DNA of 64,000 bases from Mesorhizobium sp. WSM4904 (GCF_029674545.1 NZ_CP121354.1:3605001-3669000); one strand, 5' to 3'; counted from the stretch's first letter, positions 35,609-44,799 are shown. The notes: generated from the sequence alone by a model not told the origin. A program made the numbers and translations.

Positions 35609-36446
35609 AGACACCGCAATGCAGCTCGACGCGGAAGAGGCGCGCCGCGTTCGCCAGGAGCGGCTGGAGCGGATCGGCAAATGGGTGCTGCCCTTGGCGA
35701 TCATGGTGCTGGCGATCTGGCTGTGGGACCGCATCTGCGTCTGGAACGAGATCCCGCAATACATCCTGCCGCGTCCTGGCGTGGTGCTGCAGACGCTGCA
35801 TGACGATGCCGGCCTGTTGTTCTCGTCGCTCCTGGTGACGCTCAGGATCACCTTTCTCAGCCTGCTGCTTGCCGTCATCGGCGGCGTCGGGCTGGCGGTG
35901 CTCTTCGCGCAGTCGAAATGGGTGGAGATGTCGTTCTTCCCCTTCGCCATCGTGCTGCAGGTGACGCCGATCGTCGCGATCTTCCCGCTGATCAACATCT
36001 ACATCAACAATCAGACGACGAAGCTTCTGCTCTGCGCCTGGATCGTCGCTTTCTTCCCGATCCTTTCCAACACGACGCTCGGGCTGAACTCGGTCGACCG
36101 CAATTTGCGCGACCTGTTCAAGCTCAACGGCGCGACGCGCTGGCAGCAATTGCGCTATCTGCGCCTGCCGGCGGCGATGCCTTATTTTCTCGGCGGGCTG
36201 AAGATCGCCGGCGGCCTGTCGCTGATCGGTGCGGTGGTGGCCGAATTCGTCGCCGGCGCGCAGGGACAGTCGTCCGGGCTTGCGTCCCGCATCATCGAGG
36301 CCGGCTACCGGCTCAACGCTCCCAGGCTGTTCGCGGCGCTGATCCTGATCTCGCTGACCGGCATCCTCATCTTCCTGGTGCTGTCGCTGGTGTCGCATCT
36401 CATCCTGCGCCGCTGGCACGAGAGCGCGTTGAAGCAGGAGCGGTAG
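35595..36446 (+). CDS. ABC transporter permease (NitT/TauT type)
   Basis: A 283-residue permease with about six helices and the EAA-like loop DLFKLNGATRWQQLRYLRLPAAMPYF that docks on the ATPase. The N-terminus is a charged, probably cytoplasmic stretch of about 30 residues (RRVRQERLERIGKW). I chose ATG 35595; the frame opens ten codons earlier. It ends just before a large inverted repeat. Confidence 0.92.
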   Translation: MTATEDTAMQLDAEEARRVRQERLERIGKWVLPLAIMVLAIWLWDRICVWNEIPQYILPRPGVVLQTLHDDAGLLFSSLLVTLRITFLSLLLAVIGGVGLAVLFAQSKWVEMSFFPFAIVLQVTPIVAIFPLINIYINNQTTKLLLCAWIVAFFPILSNTTLGLNSVDRNLRDLFKLNGATRWQQLRYLRLPAAMPYFLGGLKIAGGLSLIGAVVAEFVAGAQGQSSGLASRIIEAGYRLNAPRLFAALILISLTGILIFLVLSLVSHLILRRWHESALKQER

Positions 36447-36474
36447 GGTGCGTGATGTGATTGAGAATAGTGAG

Positions 36475-36857
36475 GGGCTGGTTGAGCCGAAGACACAGCG
36501 AACAGGCGTGCGGAGACATCGCGAACAGTTTTGTGCCGCCGCATTCTGGGGCGATCGTAACGGAATGGATCCTCGGGTCTACGCGTCCGCTTCGCTTCCG
36601 CTCCGCCCGTGGATGACGAAGGACAAGAAAGCGGATGCAATTCGCCAACGCTGGAGATTGGTAGGAGCTGCGGTATCCCCGACGTTTGCGATTGGTGCGG
36701 GCATCCTTCCTCTTCGTCATCCTAGGGCGGAGCGGGAGCGAAGCGGACGCGCAGACCCTAGGATCCATGCCGTTCCTTTCGAGCTTAGCGGCGGTGCAAA
36801 ACTGTTCGCGATGTCTCCGCACAGCCGTTCAGCGTGTCTCCGACCCAACCGACCCCT
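36475..36857. repeat. very long inverted repeat, CTAGGG family, copy 3
   Basis: Arms of about 150 bases. The left arm has GGTTGAGCCGAAGACAC, GCGGAGACATCGCGAACAG, then GGATCCTCGGGTC to GATGACGAA. The right arm has GTCATCCTAGGGCGGAGC to CTAGGATCCATGCCG, then CTGTTCGCGATGTCTCCGC and CGACCCAACC. The centre is about 80 bases. The inner half is the repeat found at 11315-11520 and 21968-22147; here it is nested inside an additional outer arm pair. It fills the 450-base space between the permease and deaminase genes. Confidence 0.85.
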
Positions 36858-36896
36858 TTGGGGAACTATGTTGCATAGGACAGCGGGGGGCAGGCC

Positions 36897-38195
36897 TTGA
36901 TACCAACCTCTGGTTCTTATCGCCTGGCCAACGTTCGGCTTCATCGATCCCTCACGCCGGGTCTTGCCGCCGCTTTCGACCCGGACGGGTTTGCACTGGC
37001 CGCCATTACCATCGCCGATGGCAAGATCGCCGACCTTGCCGCGCACGACCGGGCAGTGGCACCGGCCGAGGCGATCGACCTTGGCGGCCGCATCGTGCTG
37101 CCGTGCTTCGTCGACTGCCACACCCATATCGACAAGGGCCATATCTGGCCGCGAAAGCCCAATCCCGACGGCACCTTCATGGGCGCGCTCAATGCCACCG
37201 GCGCCGACCGCGCCGCCCGCTGGAGCGCGGAGGACGTGGCGCGGCGCATGGATTTCTCGCTGCGCTCAGCTTACGTGCATGGCACCAAGGCCGTGCGCAC
37301 GCATCTCGACAGCGTGCCGCCGCAGGAGGAGATCTCCTGGCCTGTGTTCGAGACGATGCGGGAAAAATGGCGCGGGCGCATCGAGCTGCAGGCCGCCTGC
37401 CTGCTCGGCATCGAAGGCGTGCGCGACAAGGCCTGGTTCGAGCGGCTGGCGAAACGCGTCGCCGCGGCCAAGGGCGTGCTTGGCGTGGTCACCTATATGG
37501 TGCCCGACCTCGAAGAACTGCTCGACAAGGTGTTTGCTGAAGCCATCAAGCACGGGCTCGACCTCGATTTCCATGCCGACGAAACCGACGATGTCGCGGC
37601 GATGTCGCTGAAGAAGATCGCCGAAGCTTCGCTGTGGAACGGTTTCGACGGCAACATCCTGGTCGGCCATTGCTGCTCGCTCTCGCGCCAGCCGGACCTG
37701 GAGGTGCTCGACACGCTGGACAAGGTGGCGAAGGCCGGACTGGCGGTCGTGTCGCTGCCGATGTGCAATCTCTATCTCCAGGACAGGCGCGGCAACAACA
37801 CGACCCCGCGCTGGCGCGGCGTGACGCTGCTGCACGAGATGAAGGCGCGCGACATCAAGGTGGCGGTCGCTTCCGACAACACGCGCGATCCGTTCTACGC
37901 CTATGGAGATCTCGACATGCTTGAGGTCTATCGCATGGCGACCCGCATCCTGCATTTTGACCACCCGGTCGGCGACTGGCCGAAGGCGATAGCGGCGACG
38001 CCGGCCGAGGTGATGCGGCTCGACGGCGCCGGCACGCTTGCTGCCGGCGGCAGCGCCGACTTCGTCGTCTTCAAGGGACGGAGCTGGACGGAATTGCTGT
38101 CGCGGCCCGAATCGGATCGCATCGTCGTGCGCGACGGCAGGGCGATCGAACGCCAACTGCCCGACTATGCCGAACTCGACGAACTGATGGTGTAA
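36897..38195 (+). CDS. amidohydrolase of the cytosine/creatinine deaminase type
   Basis: A 432-residue zinc/iron amidohydrolase related to CodA. Metal and active-site motifs: CHTHID (H75, H77), FHADETDD, VGHCCSLS and ASDNTRDPFYAYG, in the order and spacing of cytosine deaminases. Enzymes of this group deaminate cytosine, isoguanine or creatinine (to N-methylhydantoin). Start is a TTG at 36897 after GGGGGCAGG; no better codon is near. The FAD-linked oxidase follows after two bases, so they share a transcript. Confidence 0.82.
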   Translation: MIPTSGSYRLANVRLHRSLTPGLAAAFDPDGFALAAITIADGKIADLAAHDRAVAPAEAIDLGGRIVLPCFVDCHTHIDKGHIWPRKPNPDGTFMGALNATGADRAARWSAEDVARRMDFSLRSAYVHGTKAVRTHLDSVPPQEEISWPVFETMREKWRGRIELQAACLLGIEGVRDKAWFERLAKRVAAAKGVLGVVTYMVPDLEELLDKVFAEAIKHGLDLDFHADETDDVAAMSLKKIAEASLWNGFDGNILVGHCCSLSRQPDLEVLDTLDKVAKAGLAVVSLPMCNLYLQDRRGNNTTPRWRGVTLLHEMKARDIKVAVASDNTRDPFYAYGDLDMLEVYRMATRILHFDHPVGDWPKAIAATPAEVMRLDGAGTLAAGGSADFVVFKGRSWTELLSRPESDRIVVRDGRAIERQLPDYAELDELMV

Positions 38196-38197
38196 CG

Positions 38198-39595
38198 ATG
38201 GATATCGCAGCGCTGAAGCGCGATCTGGAAGGGCTCAAGATCGACGATCATCCTGCGATCGTCCAGCAGAAGAGCCGCGACTTCTACTGGTACAGCCCGG
38301 TTCTGAAGCAGCAGCTTGACCACATCAAAGGCGACCTGATCGTCACGCCGAAGAATGAGGGCGAGGTGATCCGCGTGCTTGCCGCCTGCCACCGCCACGG
38401 CGTGCCGGTCACGCCGCGCGGCAGCGGCACCGGCAATTATGGTCAGGCGATGCCGCTGTCCGGCGGCGTGGTGCTCAATCTCGCCGAGATGAACGACGTG
38501 AAGACGATCGCGCCGGGCCGCGTGGTGACCGGACCAGGCGCGGTTCTGGCTGAGATCGACAAGGCGACGCGGGCGCACTCCAGCCAGGAACTGCGCATGT
38601 CGCCGTCGACCTACAATACCGCTTCGATCGGCGGCTTCGTCGCCGGCGGCTCCGGCGGCGTCGGCTCGATCCGCTGGGGCGGGTTGCGCGACCTCGGCAA
38701 TGTCATACGGCTGAGGACCGTGACGATGGAGGCCGAGCCGCGCGTCATGGACCTCACCGGCGAGGAGGTTCTCAAGGTGATGCACGCCTACGGCACCAAC
38801 GGCATCATCACCGAGGTCGAGATGCCGCTGACCGCCTCCTACGACTGGATCGATGTCATCGTCGGTTTCGACGATTTCATGGACGCGGCCGGCTTCGGCA
38901 ACGACCTCGCCGTGCAGGACGGCATTTTGGCGAAGCTGATCACGCCGATCGCCGCGCCCATCCCTTACGACTATTTCAAGCGACACCAGAAATTCTTCCG
39001 GCGCGAGCAGAGCATCGTGGTGTGCATGATCGCGCCGCATGCCATGGACGCCTTCCGCGCCTTCGTCCGCAGCGGCAAGGGCGAGATCGTCTTCCGCGCC
39101 GACCAGGAGGCTGACCTCAAGGGGCTGCCGCCGGCTTACGAGCTGACCTGGAACCATACGACGCTGCGCGCCATCCGGGTCGATCCGACCATCACCTATC
39201 TGCAGGCGCGCTATCCGTCGCCGGACCATCTCGTCCACGTCAAGGCGATGGTCGACCGTTTCGGCGACGAGGTGCCGGCGCATCTCGAGTTCATCCGCTT
39301 CGATGGCGCCATCGGTGCAGCCGGCCTGCCGCTGGTGCGCTACACCACGGAAGAACGGCTCGACGAGATCATCCGCATCCATGAGGACAATGGCTGCTGG
39401 ATCTTCAACCCGCACCGCTACACGCTGGAAGAAGGCGGCATGAAGCAGACCGACGAGGTGCAGCTTGCCTTCAAGCGCGAGACCGACCCGCAAGGCCTTC
39501 TCAACCCCGGCAAGATGATCGCCTGGGAGAATCCCGGTTACGACTACCGCTCGGGCAAGCCCTTCCTGTTCAAGGGCCTGCAAAAGGCGAGCTAG
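38198..39595 (+). CDS. FAD-linked oxidase/dehydrogenase, VAO (GlcD-like) family
   Basis: A 465-residue flavoprotein. The FAD-binding PCMH domain is at the N-terminus (VTPRGSGTGNYGQAMPLSGG, later SIGGFVAGGSGGVGSIRWG), and the C-terminal half ends with QGLLNPGKMIAW as in glycolate/D-lactate dehydrogenase D subunits. No iron-sulfur partner follows. Substrate unknown; the context (deaminase, transporter, two quinone-reductase-like proteins) suggests a step in catabolism of the imported compound. Confidence 0.85.
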   Translation: MDIAALKRDLEGLKIDDHPAIVQQKSRDFYWYSPVLKQQLDHIKGDLIVTPKNEGEVIRVLAACHRHGVPVTPRGSGTGNYGQAMPLSGGVVLNLAEMNDVKTIAPGRVVTGPGAVLAEIDKATRAHSSQELRMSPSTYNTASIGGFVAGGSGGVGSIRWGGLRDLGNVIRLRTVTMEAEPRVMDLTGEEVLKVMHAYGTNGIITEVEMPLTASYDWIDVIVGFDDFMDAAGFGNDLAVQDGILAKLITPIAAPIPYDYFKRHQKFFRREQSIVVCMIAPHAMDAFRAFVRSGKGEIVFRADQEADLKGLPPAYELTWNHTTLRAIRVDPTITYLQARYPSPDHLVHVKAMVDRFGDEVPAHLEFIRFDGAIGAAGLPLVRYTTEERLDEIIRIHEDNGCWIFNPHRYTLEEGGMKQTDEVQLAFKRETDPQGLLNPGKMIAWENPGYDYRSGKPFLFKGLQKAS

Positions 39596-39617
39596 GTCGA
39601 TGAGCGTGCGGCGCTGT

Positions 39618-39767
39618 ACCCCCCTCTGGCCTGCCGGCCATCTCCCCCTCAAGGGGGGAGATTATTCGCTTCGCCGCCTTCGCCAATCTCCAACGTTGGA
39701 AGCGAGGCGCCGAAGCTGCCAATCTCCCCCCTTGAGGGGGAGATGCCCGGCAGGGCAGAGGGGGGTG
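39618..39767. repeat. inverted repeat with CCCCCTCTG/CAGAGGGGG ends
   Basis: The outer ends ACCCCCCTCTG and CAGAGGGGGGT pair, followed inward by CTGCCGG/CCGGCAG and CATCTCCCCCTCAAGGGGGG with its complement near 39724-39744. A central GGCGCC-type segment with AACGTT lies between the arms. Total about 150 bases; it fills the gap between the FAD oxidase and the first flavodoxin-fold gene. Confidence 0.85.
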
Positions 39768-39793
39768 CCTCGCGCTGATCTGCGAGTTTCTTT

Positions 39794-40375
39794 ATGAACA
39801 TCCTCATCCTCTACGCGCATCCGGTGGAGACCAGCTTCAATGCCGGCCTGCACCGGACGATCGTCGAGCGGCTTTCCGTGGCCGGCCACACCATCGACGA
39901 CTGCGATCTCTATGCCGAGGACTTCGACCCGCGGCTCACGCGCGCCGAGCGGCTCGGCTATCATGGCCAGCGTGAGCCGAACGATGCGGTCGCCGGCTAC
40001 ATCGAAAGGCTTCAGACAGCGGAAGCGTTGGTGCTGTCGTTTCCGGTCTGGAACTACGGCTATCCGGCGATCCTGAAAGGCTTCTTCGACCGCGTCTTCC
40101 TACCCGGCGTGTCGTTCAAGCTGGTCGACGGCAAGGTTCGGCCGACGCTGCACAACATCCGCAAGCTCGCGGCCGTCACGACCTATGGCGGCAGCCGTTT
40201 TCGCGCCATGCTGATGGGCGATCCGCCGCGCAAGATCGTGAAGCGCATGCTGCGTGCCACCATCAGGCCCGGCGCTCCCGTCTCCTATCTCGCGCATTAC
40301 TCGATGAACCTTTCGACCGATCAGACCCGCAAAGCCTTCATGAGGAAGGTGGCCGCCAGCATGGACGCCTTCTGA
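39794..40375 (+). CDS. NAD(P)H dehydrogenase (quinone)-like flavodoxin-fold protein, copy 1
   Basis: A 193-residue NQO1/MdaB-type flavodoxin-like protein: N-terminal ILYAHPVETSFNAGLH for flavin phosphate, then LVLSFPVWNYGYPAILKGFFDRVF for the ring. Enzymes of this family pass hydride from NAD(P)H to quinones or small electrophiles. It is followed with one-base overlap (TGATG) by a paralogue, so the two likely form a pair or heterodimer. Confidence 0.87.
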   Translation: MNILILYAHPVETSFNAGLHRTIVERLSVAGHTIDDCDLYAEDFDPRLTRAERLGYHGQREPNDAVAGYIERLQTAEALVLSFPVWNYGYPAILKGFFDRVFLPGVSFKLVDGKVRPTLHNIRKLAAVTTYGGSRFRAMLMGDPPRKIVKRMLRATIRPGAPVSYLAHYSMNLSTDQTRKAFMRKVAASMDAF

Positions 40376-40962
40376 TGCGCGTGCTGGTGGTCTATTGCCA
40401 TCCGGTTCCGGAGAGCTATTGCGAGGCGATCCGCGACACGGCGATAGAAGTGCTGACACGACGAGGCTGGGACGTGCGGCTCCTCGACCTCTATGCCGAG
40501 AATTTCAATCCGGTGATGAGCTGCGAGGAGCGACGCTCTTACAACGATCGTGCGCCTGAGGATCCGGCTCTCGAGCCGCATTTCGAGCACCTGCAATGGG
40601 CTGAGGCGATCCTCTTCATCTATCCGACCTGGTGGTATGGCCTGCCGGCCATGCTGAAGGGGTGGTTCGATCGCGTCTGGGCAACCGACATCGCCTTCAA
40701 GCTGCCGGTCGGCAAGGGACGGATCACGTCGCTGATGCGGCATGTGACCAAGGTCGGCGTGATCACCACTTGCGGCGCGCCGACCTGGTGGAGCGTCGTT
40801 GTCGGCCAGCCCGGCCGCAAGACGATCCTGCGTGGCATGCGCGCGCTCTGCGCCACGCGCTGCAAGACCTTCTTCCTGGCGCATTATCTGATGGATTCCT
40901 CGACGCCGAAGAGTCGGGCGGCTTTCCTCGGCAAGGTAAGGGCGAGGCTGGAGAGGTTTTGA
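40375..40962 (+). CDS. NAD(P)H dehydrogenase (quinone)-like flavodoxin-fold protein, copy 2
   Basis: A 195-residue paralogue of the preceding protein: VVYCHPVPESYCEAIRD at the flavin-phosphate site and LFIYPTWWYGLPAMLKGWFDRVW at the ring site. The C-terminal half is more divergent and Cys-richer (ITTCGAPTWW, ALCATRCKTF). Coupled to copy 1 and possibly supplying reducing power to the upstream oxidase-deaminase genes. Confidence 0.87.
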   Translation: MRVLVVYCHPVPESYCEAIRDTAIEVLTRRGWDVRLLDLYAENFNPVMSCEERRSYNDRAPEDPALEPHFEHLQWAEAILFIYPTWWYGLPAMLKGWFDRVWATDIAFKLPVGKGRITSLMRHVTKVGVITTCGAPTWWSVVVGQPGRKTILRGMRALCATRCKTFFLAHYLMDSSTPKSRAAFLGKVRARLERF

Positions 40963-40969
40963 GCGCCGC

Positions 40970-41123
40970 TTCTCCCTTCTCCCTTGTGGGAGAAGGTGGC
41001 CGCGTCGCGGCCGGATGAAGGGTGCTCCAGGGAAAGCCAGCGTCTCATTCCGCTGGAACACCCCTCATCCGTCTCGGCGCTGCGCGCCGATCCACCTTCT
41101 CCCACAAGGGGAGAAGGGGAAGG
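40970..41123. repeat. inverted repeat with TTCTCCC/GGGAGAA ends
   Basis: CTTCTCCCTTGTGGGAGAAGGTGG at the left pairs with CCACCTTCTCCCACAAGGGGAGAAG at the right; inward lie GGATGAAGGGTGCTCCAG and its complement CTGGAACACCCCTCATCC. Each end can itself form a small hairpin. It covers the whole convergent gap before the next minus-strand gene and is a different family from 39618-39767. Confidence 0.85.
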
Positions 41124-41128
41124 CTGCG

Positions 41129-43576
41129 CTACATCTTCACCCTTTCCGCTTTCGGATCGTACATCGGCTTCAGCGATGCTTCCGCGGCGAAACGCGCACC
41201 GGCGATTTCCACCTCGTAGGACGAACCCAGCATGTCCGCCTCGCTCTCGCCCTGGCACGGCACATAGCCGAGGCCGATCGCGCCGCCGAGATGGTGGCCG
41301 TAATTGCCGGAGGTGATCGGGCCGACGATCCTGCCGTCGCGCAGGATCGCTTCGTTGTGGAAGAGCAGGGGCTCAGGATCCTTCAGGCGGAACTGCACCA
41401 AGCGGCGGCTTAGCCCGGCTTCCTTCTTTCGCAGCACCGCGTCGCGGCCGATGAAATCGGGCTTGCTCGTCTTCACCGCAAAGCCGAGGCCGGCCTCCAG
41501 CACGTTGTCCTCGTCGGTGATGTCGTGACCGAAATGGCGGAAGGCCTTTTCGATGCGGCAGGAATCGAGCGTATGCAGGCCGCAAAGCTTCAGGCTGACA
41601 TCGGCGCCGGCTTCAGTGATCGCTTCGAAGACGTGGGCAGCCTGGTCGCTCGAGACATAGAATTCCCAGCCGAGCTCGCCGACATAGGTGACGCGATGGG
41701 CGCGGGCGAGCCCCATGCCGACCTCGATCTCTTGAAAAGTGCCGAACGGATTGGCCTCGTTGGAGAAATCGTTGGGGCTGACCTTCTGGATCAGCTTTCG
41801 CGAGTCCGGACCCATCAGGCAGATGACGGCTTCGGCGGCGGTCACATCGGTGATGACGACGAACTCGGCGGCCACATGCCGCCTCAGCCAAGCAAGGTCG
41901 CGCTGAAGCGTGGCGCCCGGCACCACGAGGAAATAGGCCGTCTCCGACAGCCGTGTCACGGTAAGATCGCTCTCGATGCCGCCCTTGGCGTTGAGCATCT
42001 GCGTATAGACGATCCTACCGGGCGCGACGTCCATGTCGTTGGCGCAGAGCCGCTGCAGGAAAGAACAGGCGTCGCGGCCCTCGACACGGATCTTGCCGAA
42101 GGAGGTCATGTCGAACAGGCCGACGCCGTTGCGCACGGCGAGGTGCTCCTCGCGCTGGTTGTCAAACCAGTTCTGCCGCTTCCAGGAATAGCGGTATTCG
42201 CGCTCCTGTCCGTCGCGGGCAAACCAGTTGGCCCGCTCCCAGCCCGCCACCTCGCCGAAGACTGCGCCGCGTACCTTCAGATGCTCGTGCAGGGGCGAGC
42301 GACGCACGCCACGCGAGGTCGCCATCTGGCGGTAAGGGAAATGATCGGCATAGAGCAGGCCGAGCGTTTCGGAGACGCGCTTCTTGAGGTAGCGGCGGTT
42401 CTTCTGGAAGGGCTGAGCGCGGCGGATGTCGACCTCCCAGAGGTCGAAGGGCGCCTCGCCGTCGTTGATCCACTGCGCCAGCGCCATCCCGGCGCCGCCC
42501 GAGGAGACGATGCCGATCGAATTGTAGCCGGTCGCCATCCAGTAGCCGGAAAGCTCCGGCGCCTCGCCGAGATAGTAGCGGTCGTCGGGTGTGAAACTTT
42601 CGGGACCGTTGAAGAAGGTATGGATGCCGGCCGTGCCCAGCATCGGCATGCGGTTGACGCCCATTTCGAGGATCGGCTCGAAATGGTCCATGTCCTCGGG
42701 CAACTGGTCGAAGCAGAAATCCTCGCGAATGCCGTCCATGCCCCAGGGCTTCGCCACCGGTTCGAAGGCGCCGAGCATCATCTTGCCGGCGTCCTCCTTG
42801 TAGTAGGCGCACTCGTCCGGCACGCGCAGCACCGGCAGGCGAGAGAGACCCGGGATCGGCTCGGTGACGAGATAGAAATGCTCGCAGGCATGCAGCGGGA
42901 TGGTGACGCCGTTCTGCCGTCCAAGCTCGCGCGCCCACATGCCGGCGCAGTTGACGACGATGTCGGTCTCGATCGTGCCCTGATCTTCGCCCTGCGCCCA
43001 GGAGACGCCGGAGACGCGGCCATTTTTGGTGTGGACCTTGGTGACTTTCATGTTCTCGATGATCGTGGCGCCGCGCTGGCGCGCGCCCTTGGCCAGCGCC
43101 ATGGCGATGTTGGCCGGATCGCACTGGCCGTCGAGCGGCAGATGCACGGCGCCAACCACGTCGGAGACGTTGAGATGCGGATACATCTCCTTGACTTCGC
43201 TCGGCGAAATCTCGCGAACGTCGACATCGAAAGCGCGGGCGAGCGATGCCTGCCTATAAATTTCGTGCTTACGCTCCTGGGTGAGCGCCACCGTGGTCGA
43301 GCCGACCTGGCGCATGCCGGTGCCGACGCCGGTTTCGGCTTCGAGCTTGACGTAAAGATCGGCGGAATACTTCGCCAGCCGCGTCATGTTCTGCGAGGCG
43401 CGCAACTGGCCGATCAGGCCGGCCGCATGCCAGGTCGTGCCGCAGGTGAGCTGCTTGCGTTCGAGCAGCACGATGTCGGTCCAGCCGAGCTTGGCCAGAT
43501 GATAGGCGACCGAGCAGCCCGAGACGCCGCCGCCGATGATGACGGCGCGGGCTTTGCTGGGAATGGTCTTGGTCAT
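41129..43576 (-). CDS. dimethylglycine/sarcosine dehydrogenase-like FAD oxidoreductase with GcvT domain (copy 1)
   Basis: An 815-residue two-part enzyme. The DAO flavin domain (about 1-380) has VIIGGGVSGCSVAYHLAKLG for the dinucleotide and CGTTWHAAGL, whose His corresponds to the covalent-FAD histidine of dimethylglycine dehydrogenases. An FAO-type middle follows, then a tetrahydrofolate-binding GcvT-like half (about 430-815, with YVGELGWEFYVSSDQA and a C-terminal barrel). Such enzymes oxidise N-methyl groups and hand formaldehyde to THF. It overlaps the aminotransferase gene by ATGA. Confidence 0.87.
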   Translation of the reverse strand: MTKTIPSKARAVIIGGGVSGCSVAYHLAKLGWTDIVLLERKQLTCGTTWHAAGLIGQLRASQNMTRLAKYSADLYVKLEAETGVGTGMRQVGSTTVALTQERKHEIYRQASLARAFDVDVREISPSEVKEMYPHLNVSDVVGAVHLPLDGQCDPANIAMALAKGARQRGATIIENMKVTKVHTKNGRVSGVSWAQGEDQGTIETDIVVNCAGMWARELGRQNGVTIPLHACEHFYLVTEPIPGLSRLPVLRVPDECAYYKEDAGKMMLGAFEPVAKPWGMDGIREDFCFDQLPEDMDHFEPILEMGVNRMPMLGTAGIHTFFNGPESFTPDDRYYLGEAPELSGYWMATGYNSIGIVSSGGAGMALAQWINDGEAPFDLWEVDIRRAQPFQKNRRYLKKRVSETLGLLYADHFPYRQMATSRGVRRSPLHEHLKVRGAVFGEVAGWERANWFARDGQEREYRYSWKRQNWFDNQREEHLAVRNGVGLFDMTSFGKIRVEGRDACSFLQRLCANDMDVAPGRIVYTQMLNAKGGIESDLTVTRLSETAYFLVVPGATLQRDLAWLRRHVAAEFVVITDVTAAEAVICLMGPDSRKLIQKVSPNDFSNEANPFGTFQEIEVGMGLARAHRVTYVGELGWEFYVSSDQAAHVFEAITEAGADVSLKLCGLHTLDSCRIEKAFRHFGHDITDEDNVLEAGLGFAVKTSKPDFIGRDAVLRKKEAGLSRRLVQFRLKDPEPLLFHNEAILRDGRIVGPITSGNYGHHLGGAIGLGYVPCQGESEADMLGSSYEVEIAGARFAAEASLKPMYDPKAERVKM

Positions 43577-44754
43577 GCGGCCTCGCGGCGATAGTTGGAA
43601 GCGAAGCGGCGTACGCGAAGCGCTGCTTCCTGAAGGACAGGTTCGGGTTGGCAGAGGCTGATTCGGATGTGGCCGGCTGCGGCCTCGCCGAAGCTCGAGC
43701 CCGGCATGACGCCGACCTTTTCCTTGTCGAGCAGCGCCCAGGCGAATTTCTCATCGTCAGGCTCGACGGCCGAGATGTCGAGCATGACATACATGCCGCC
43801 TTCGGAGCCGTGCACGGTGAGTTCATTTGCGCCGTGTATGGCATTGAGGAAGACGGTGCGGCGTGCGGCGTAGCGCTCGGCGATTTCCTTCACGCCGTAG
43901 TGGTTCTCCAGCGCCTCGGCGCAGGCGATCGAGATGAACGCCGGCAGGCCGTAGGTCGTCACCAGGTTGAGGTCGGTTATCAGCGCTATCATCGCTTTCG
44001 GGCCGGTCAGCCAGCCCATGCGCCAGCCGGTCATGCCGTGGCTCTTCGACATCGAATTGATGACCAGCGTGCGCTCGGCCATGCCGGGCAGCGAGCGCGG
44101 CGAGATGTGCTCGCCGCCGCCAAGCGTCCAGTAGACCTCGTCGGACAGCAGCCAGAGATCGCGTTCCTTGCAGATTTCGGCCAGCTCTTCGAGCCGTTCG
44201 CGCGAATAGACCGCCCCGGTCGGGTTGTTCGGCGTGTTGATCAGGATGGCGCGCGTGTTGGGCCTGAGCGCCGCGCGGATCATGTCGGCGTGCGGCTGGA
44301 AACCGTCCTCGGCCGGCGTCTCGACCACGGTGAAGCCGGCGCCGGCGGCACTGAAGGTGTTGGGATAGGTGGCGTAGTAAGGCGCGACGACGATGGCGTG
44401 ATCGCCGGCATCGAGCACGCCCTGCACGGCGGCGTAGAGCGCGCCCTGGCCGCCAGCCGTGGCGATGATCTCGTCCGGTTCCGTCGGGATGCCGGTGCAA
44501 GCGGTGGAGGCCGCCGCCATCGCCTTGCGCAGGCGCGGCAGGCCTGGCAGAGGGGTGTAGTGATGGTTGCTGCCGCGGACGGCGTTGACGCAGGCCTCGA
44601 TCGTCTCAGAGGGCGTGTCGAAGTCGTGATCTCCGACCGAGAGCACGATGATGTCCTCGCCGGCCGCCCTGCGGGTCCAGGCGGCGAAATGGACTTCCCA
44701 GCCATCCTTGCCCGAAGGCACGATGCCGGTAATGCGCTTCGATGGTTTTGGCAT
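43573..44754 (-). CDS. class I/II PLP aminotransferase
   Basis: A 393-residue fold-type I aminotransferase: SVGDHDFDTPSETIEA at the start, INTPNNPTGAVYSRERL, LLSDEVYWTL, and INSMSKSHGMTGWRMGWL with the Schiff-base lysine. It resembles the aspartate/aromatic/alanine group; the amino donor is unknown. I chose ATG 44754 (MPKPSKR); the frame opens 22 codons earlier. Coupled to the flavoenzyme downstream and separated by 164 bases with two hairpins from the flavoenzyme upstream. Confidence 0.88.
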   Translation of the reverse strand: MPKPSKRITGIVPSGKDGWEVHFAAWTRRAAGEDIIVLSVGDHDFDTPSETIEACVNAVRGSNHHYTPLPGLPRLRKAMAAASTACTGIPTEPDEIIATAGGQGALYAAVQGVLDAGDHAIVVAPYYATYPNTFSAAGAGFTVVETPAEDGFQPHADMIRAALRPNTRAILINTPNNPTGAVYSRERLEELAEICKERDLWLLSDEVYWTLGGGEHISPRSLPGMAERTLVINSMSKSHGMTGWRMGWLTGPKAMIALITDLNLVTTYGLPAFISIACAEALENHYGVKEIAERYAARRTVFLNAIHGANELTVHGSEGGMYVMLDISAVEPDDEKFAWALLDKEKVGVMPGSSFGEAAAGHIRISLCQPEPVLQEAALRVRRFASNYRREAA

Positions 44755-44799
44755 TCTAGAACCTTTCCCGACCATATCGGCCGCATTCTGACGGGCTAT

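Noticed and set aside
36480..36857. Possible insertion sequence between the permease and deaminase genes
   Set aside because: The long terminal-looking inverted arms enclose no transposase and no target duplication is visible; it is a non-coding repeat.
41525..43594. 689-codon open frame antisense to the first dimethylglycine-dehydrogenase-like gene
   Set aside because: The opposite strand encodes a complete flavoenzyme with all motifs; this frame has only shadow composition.
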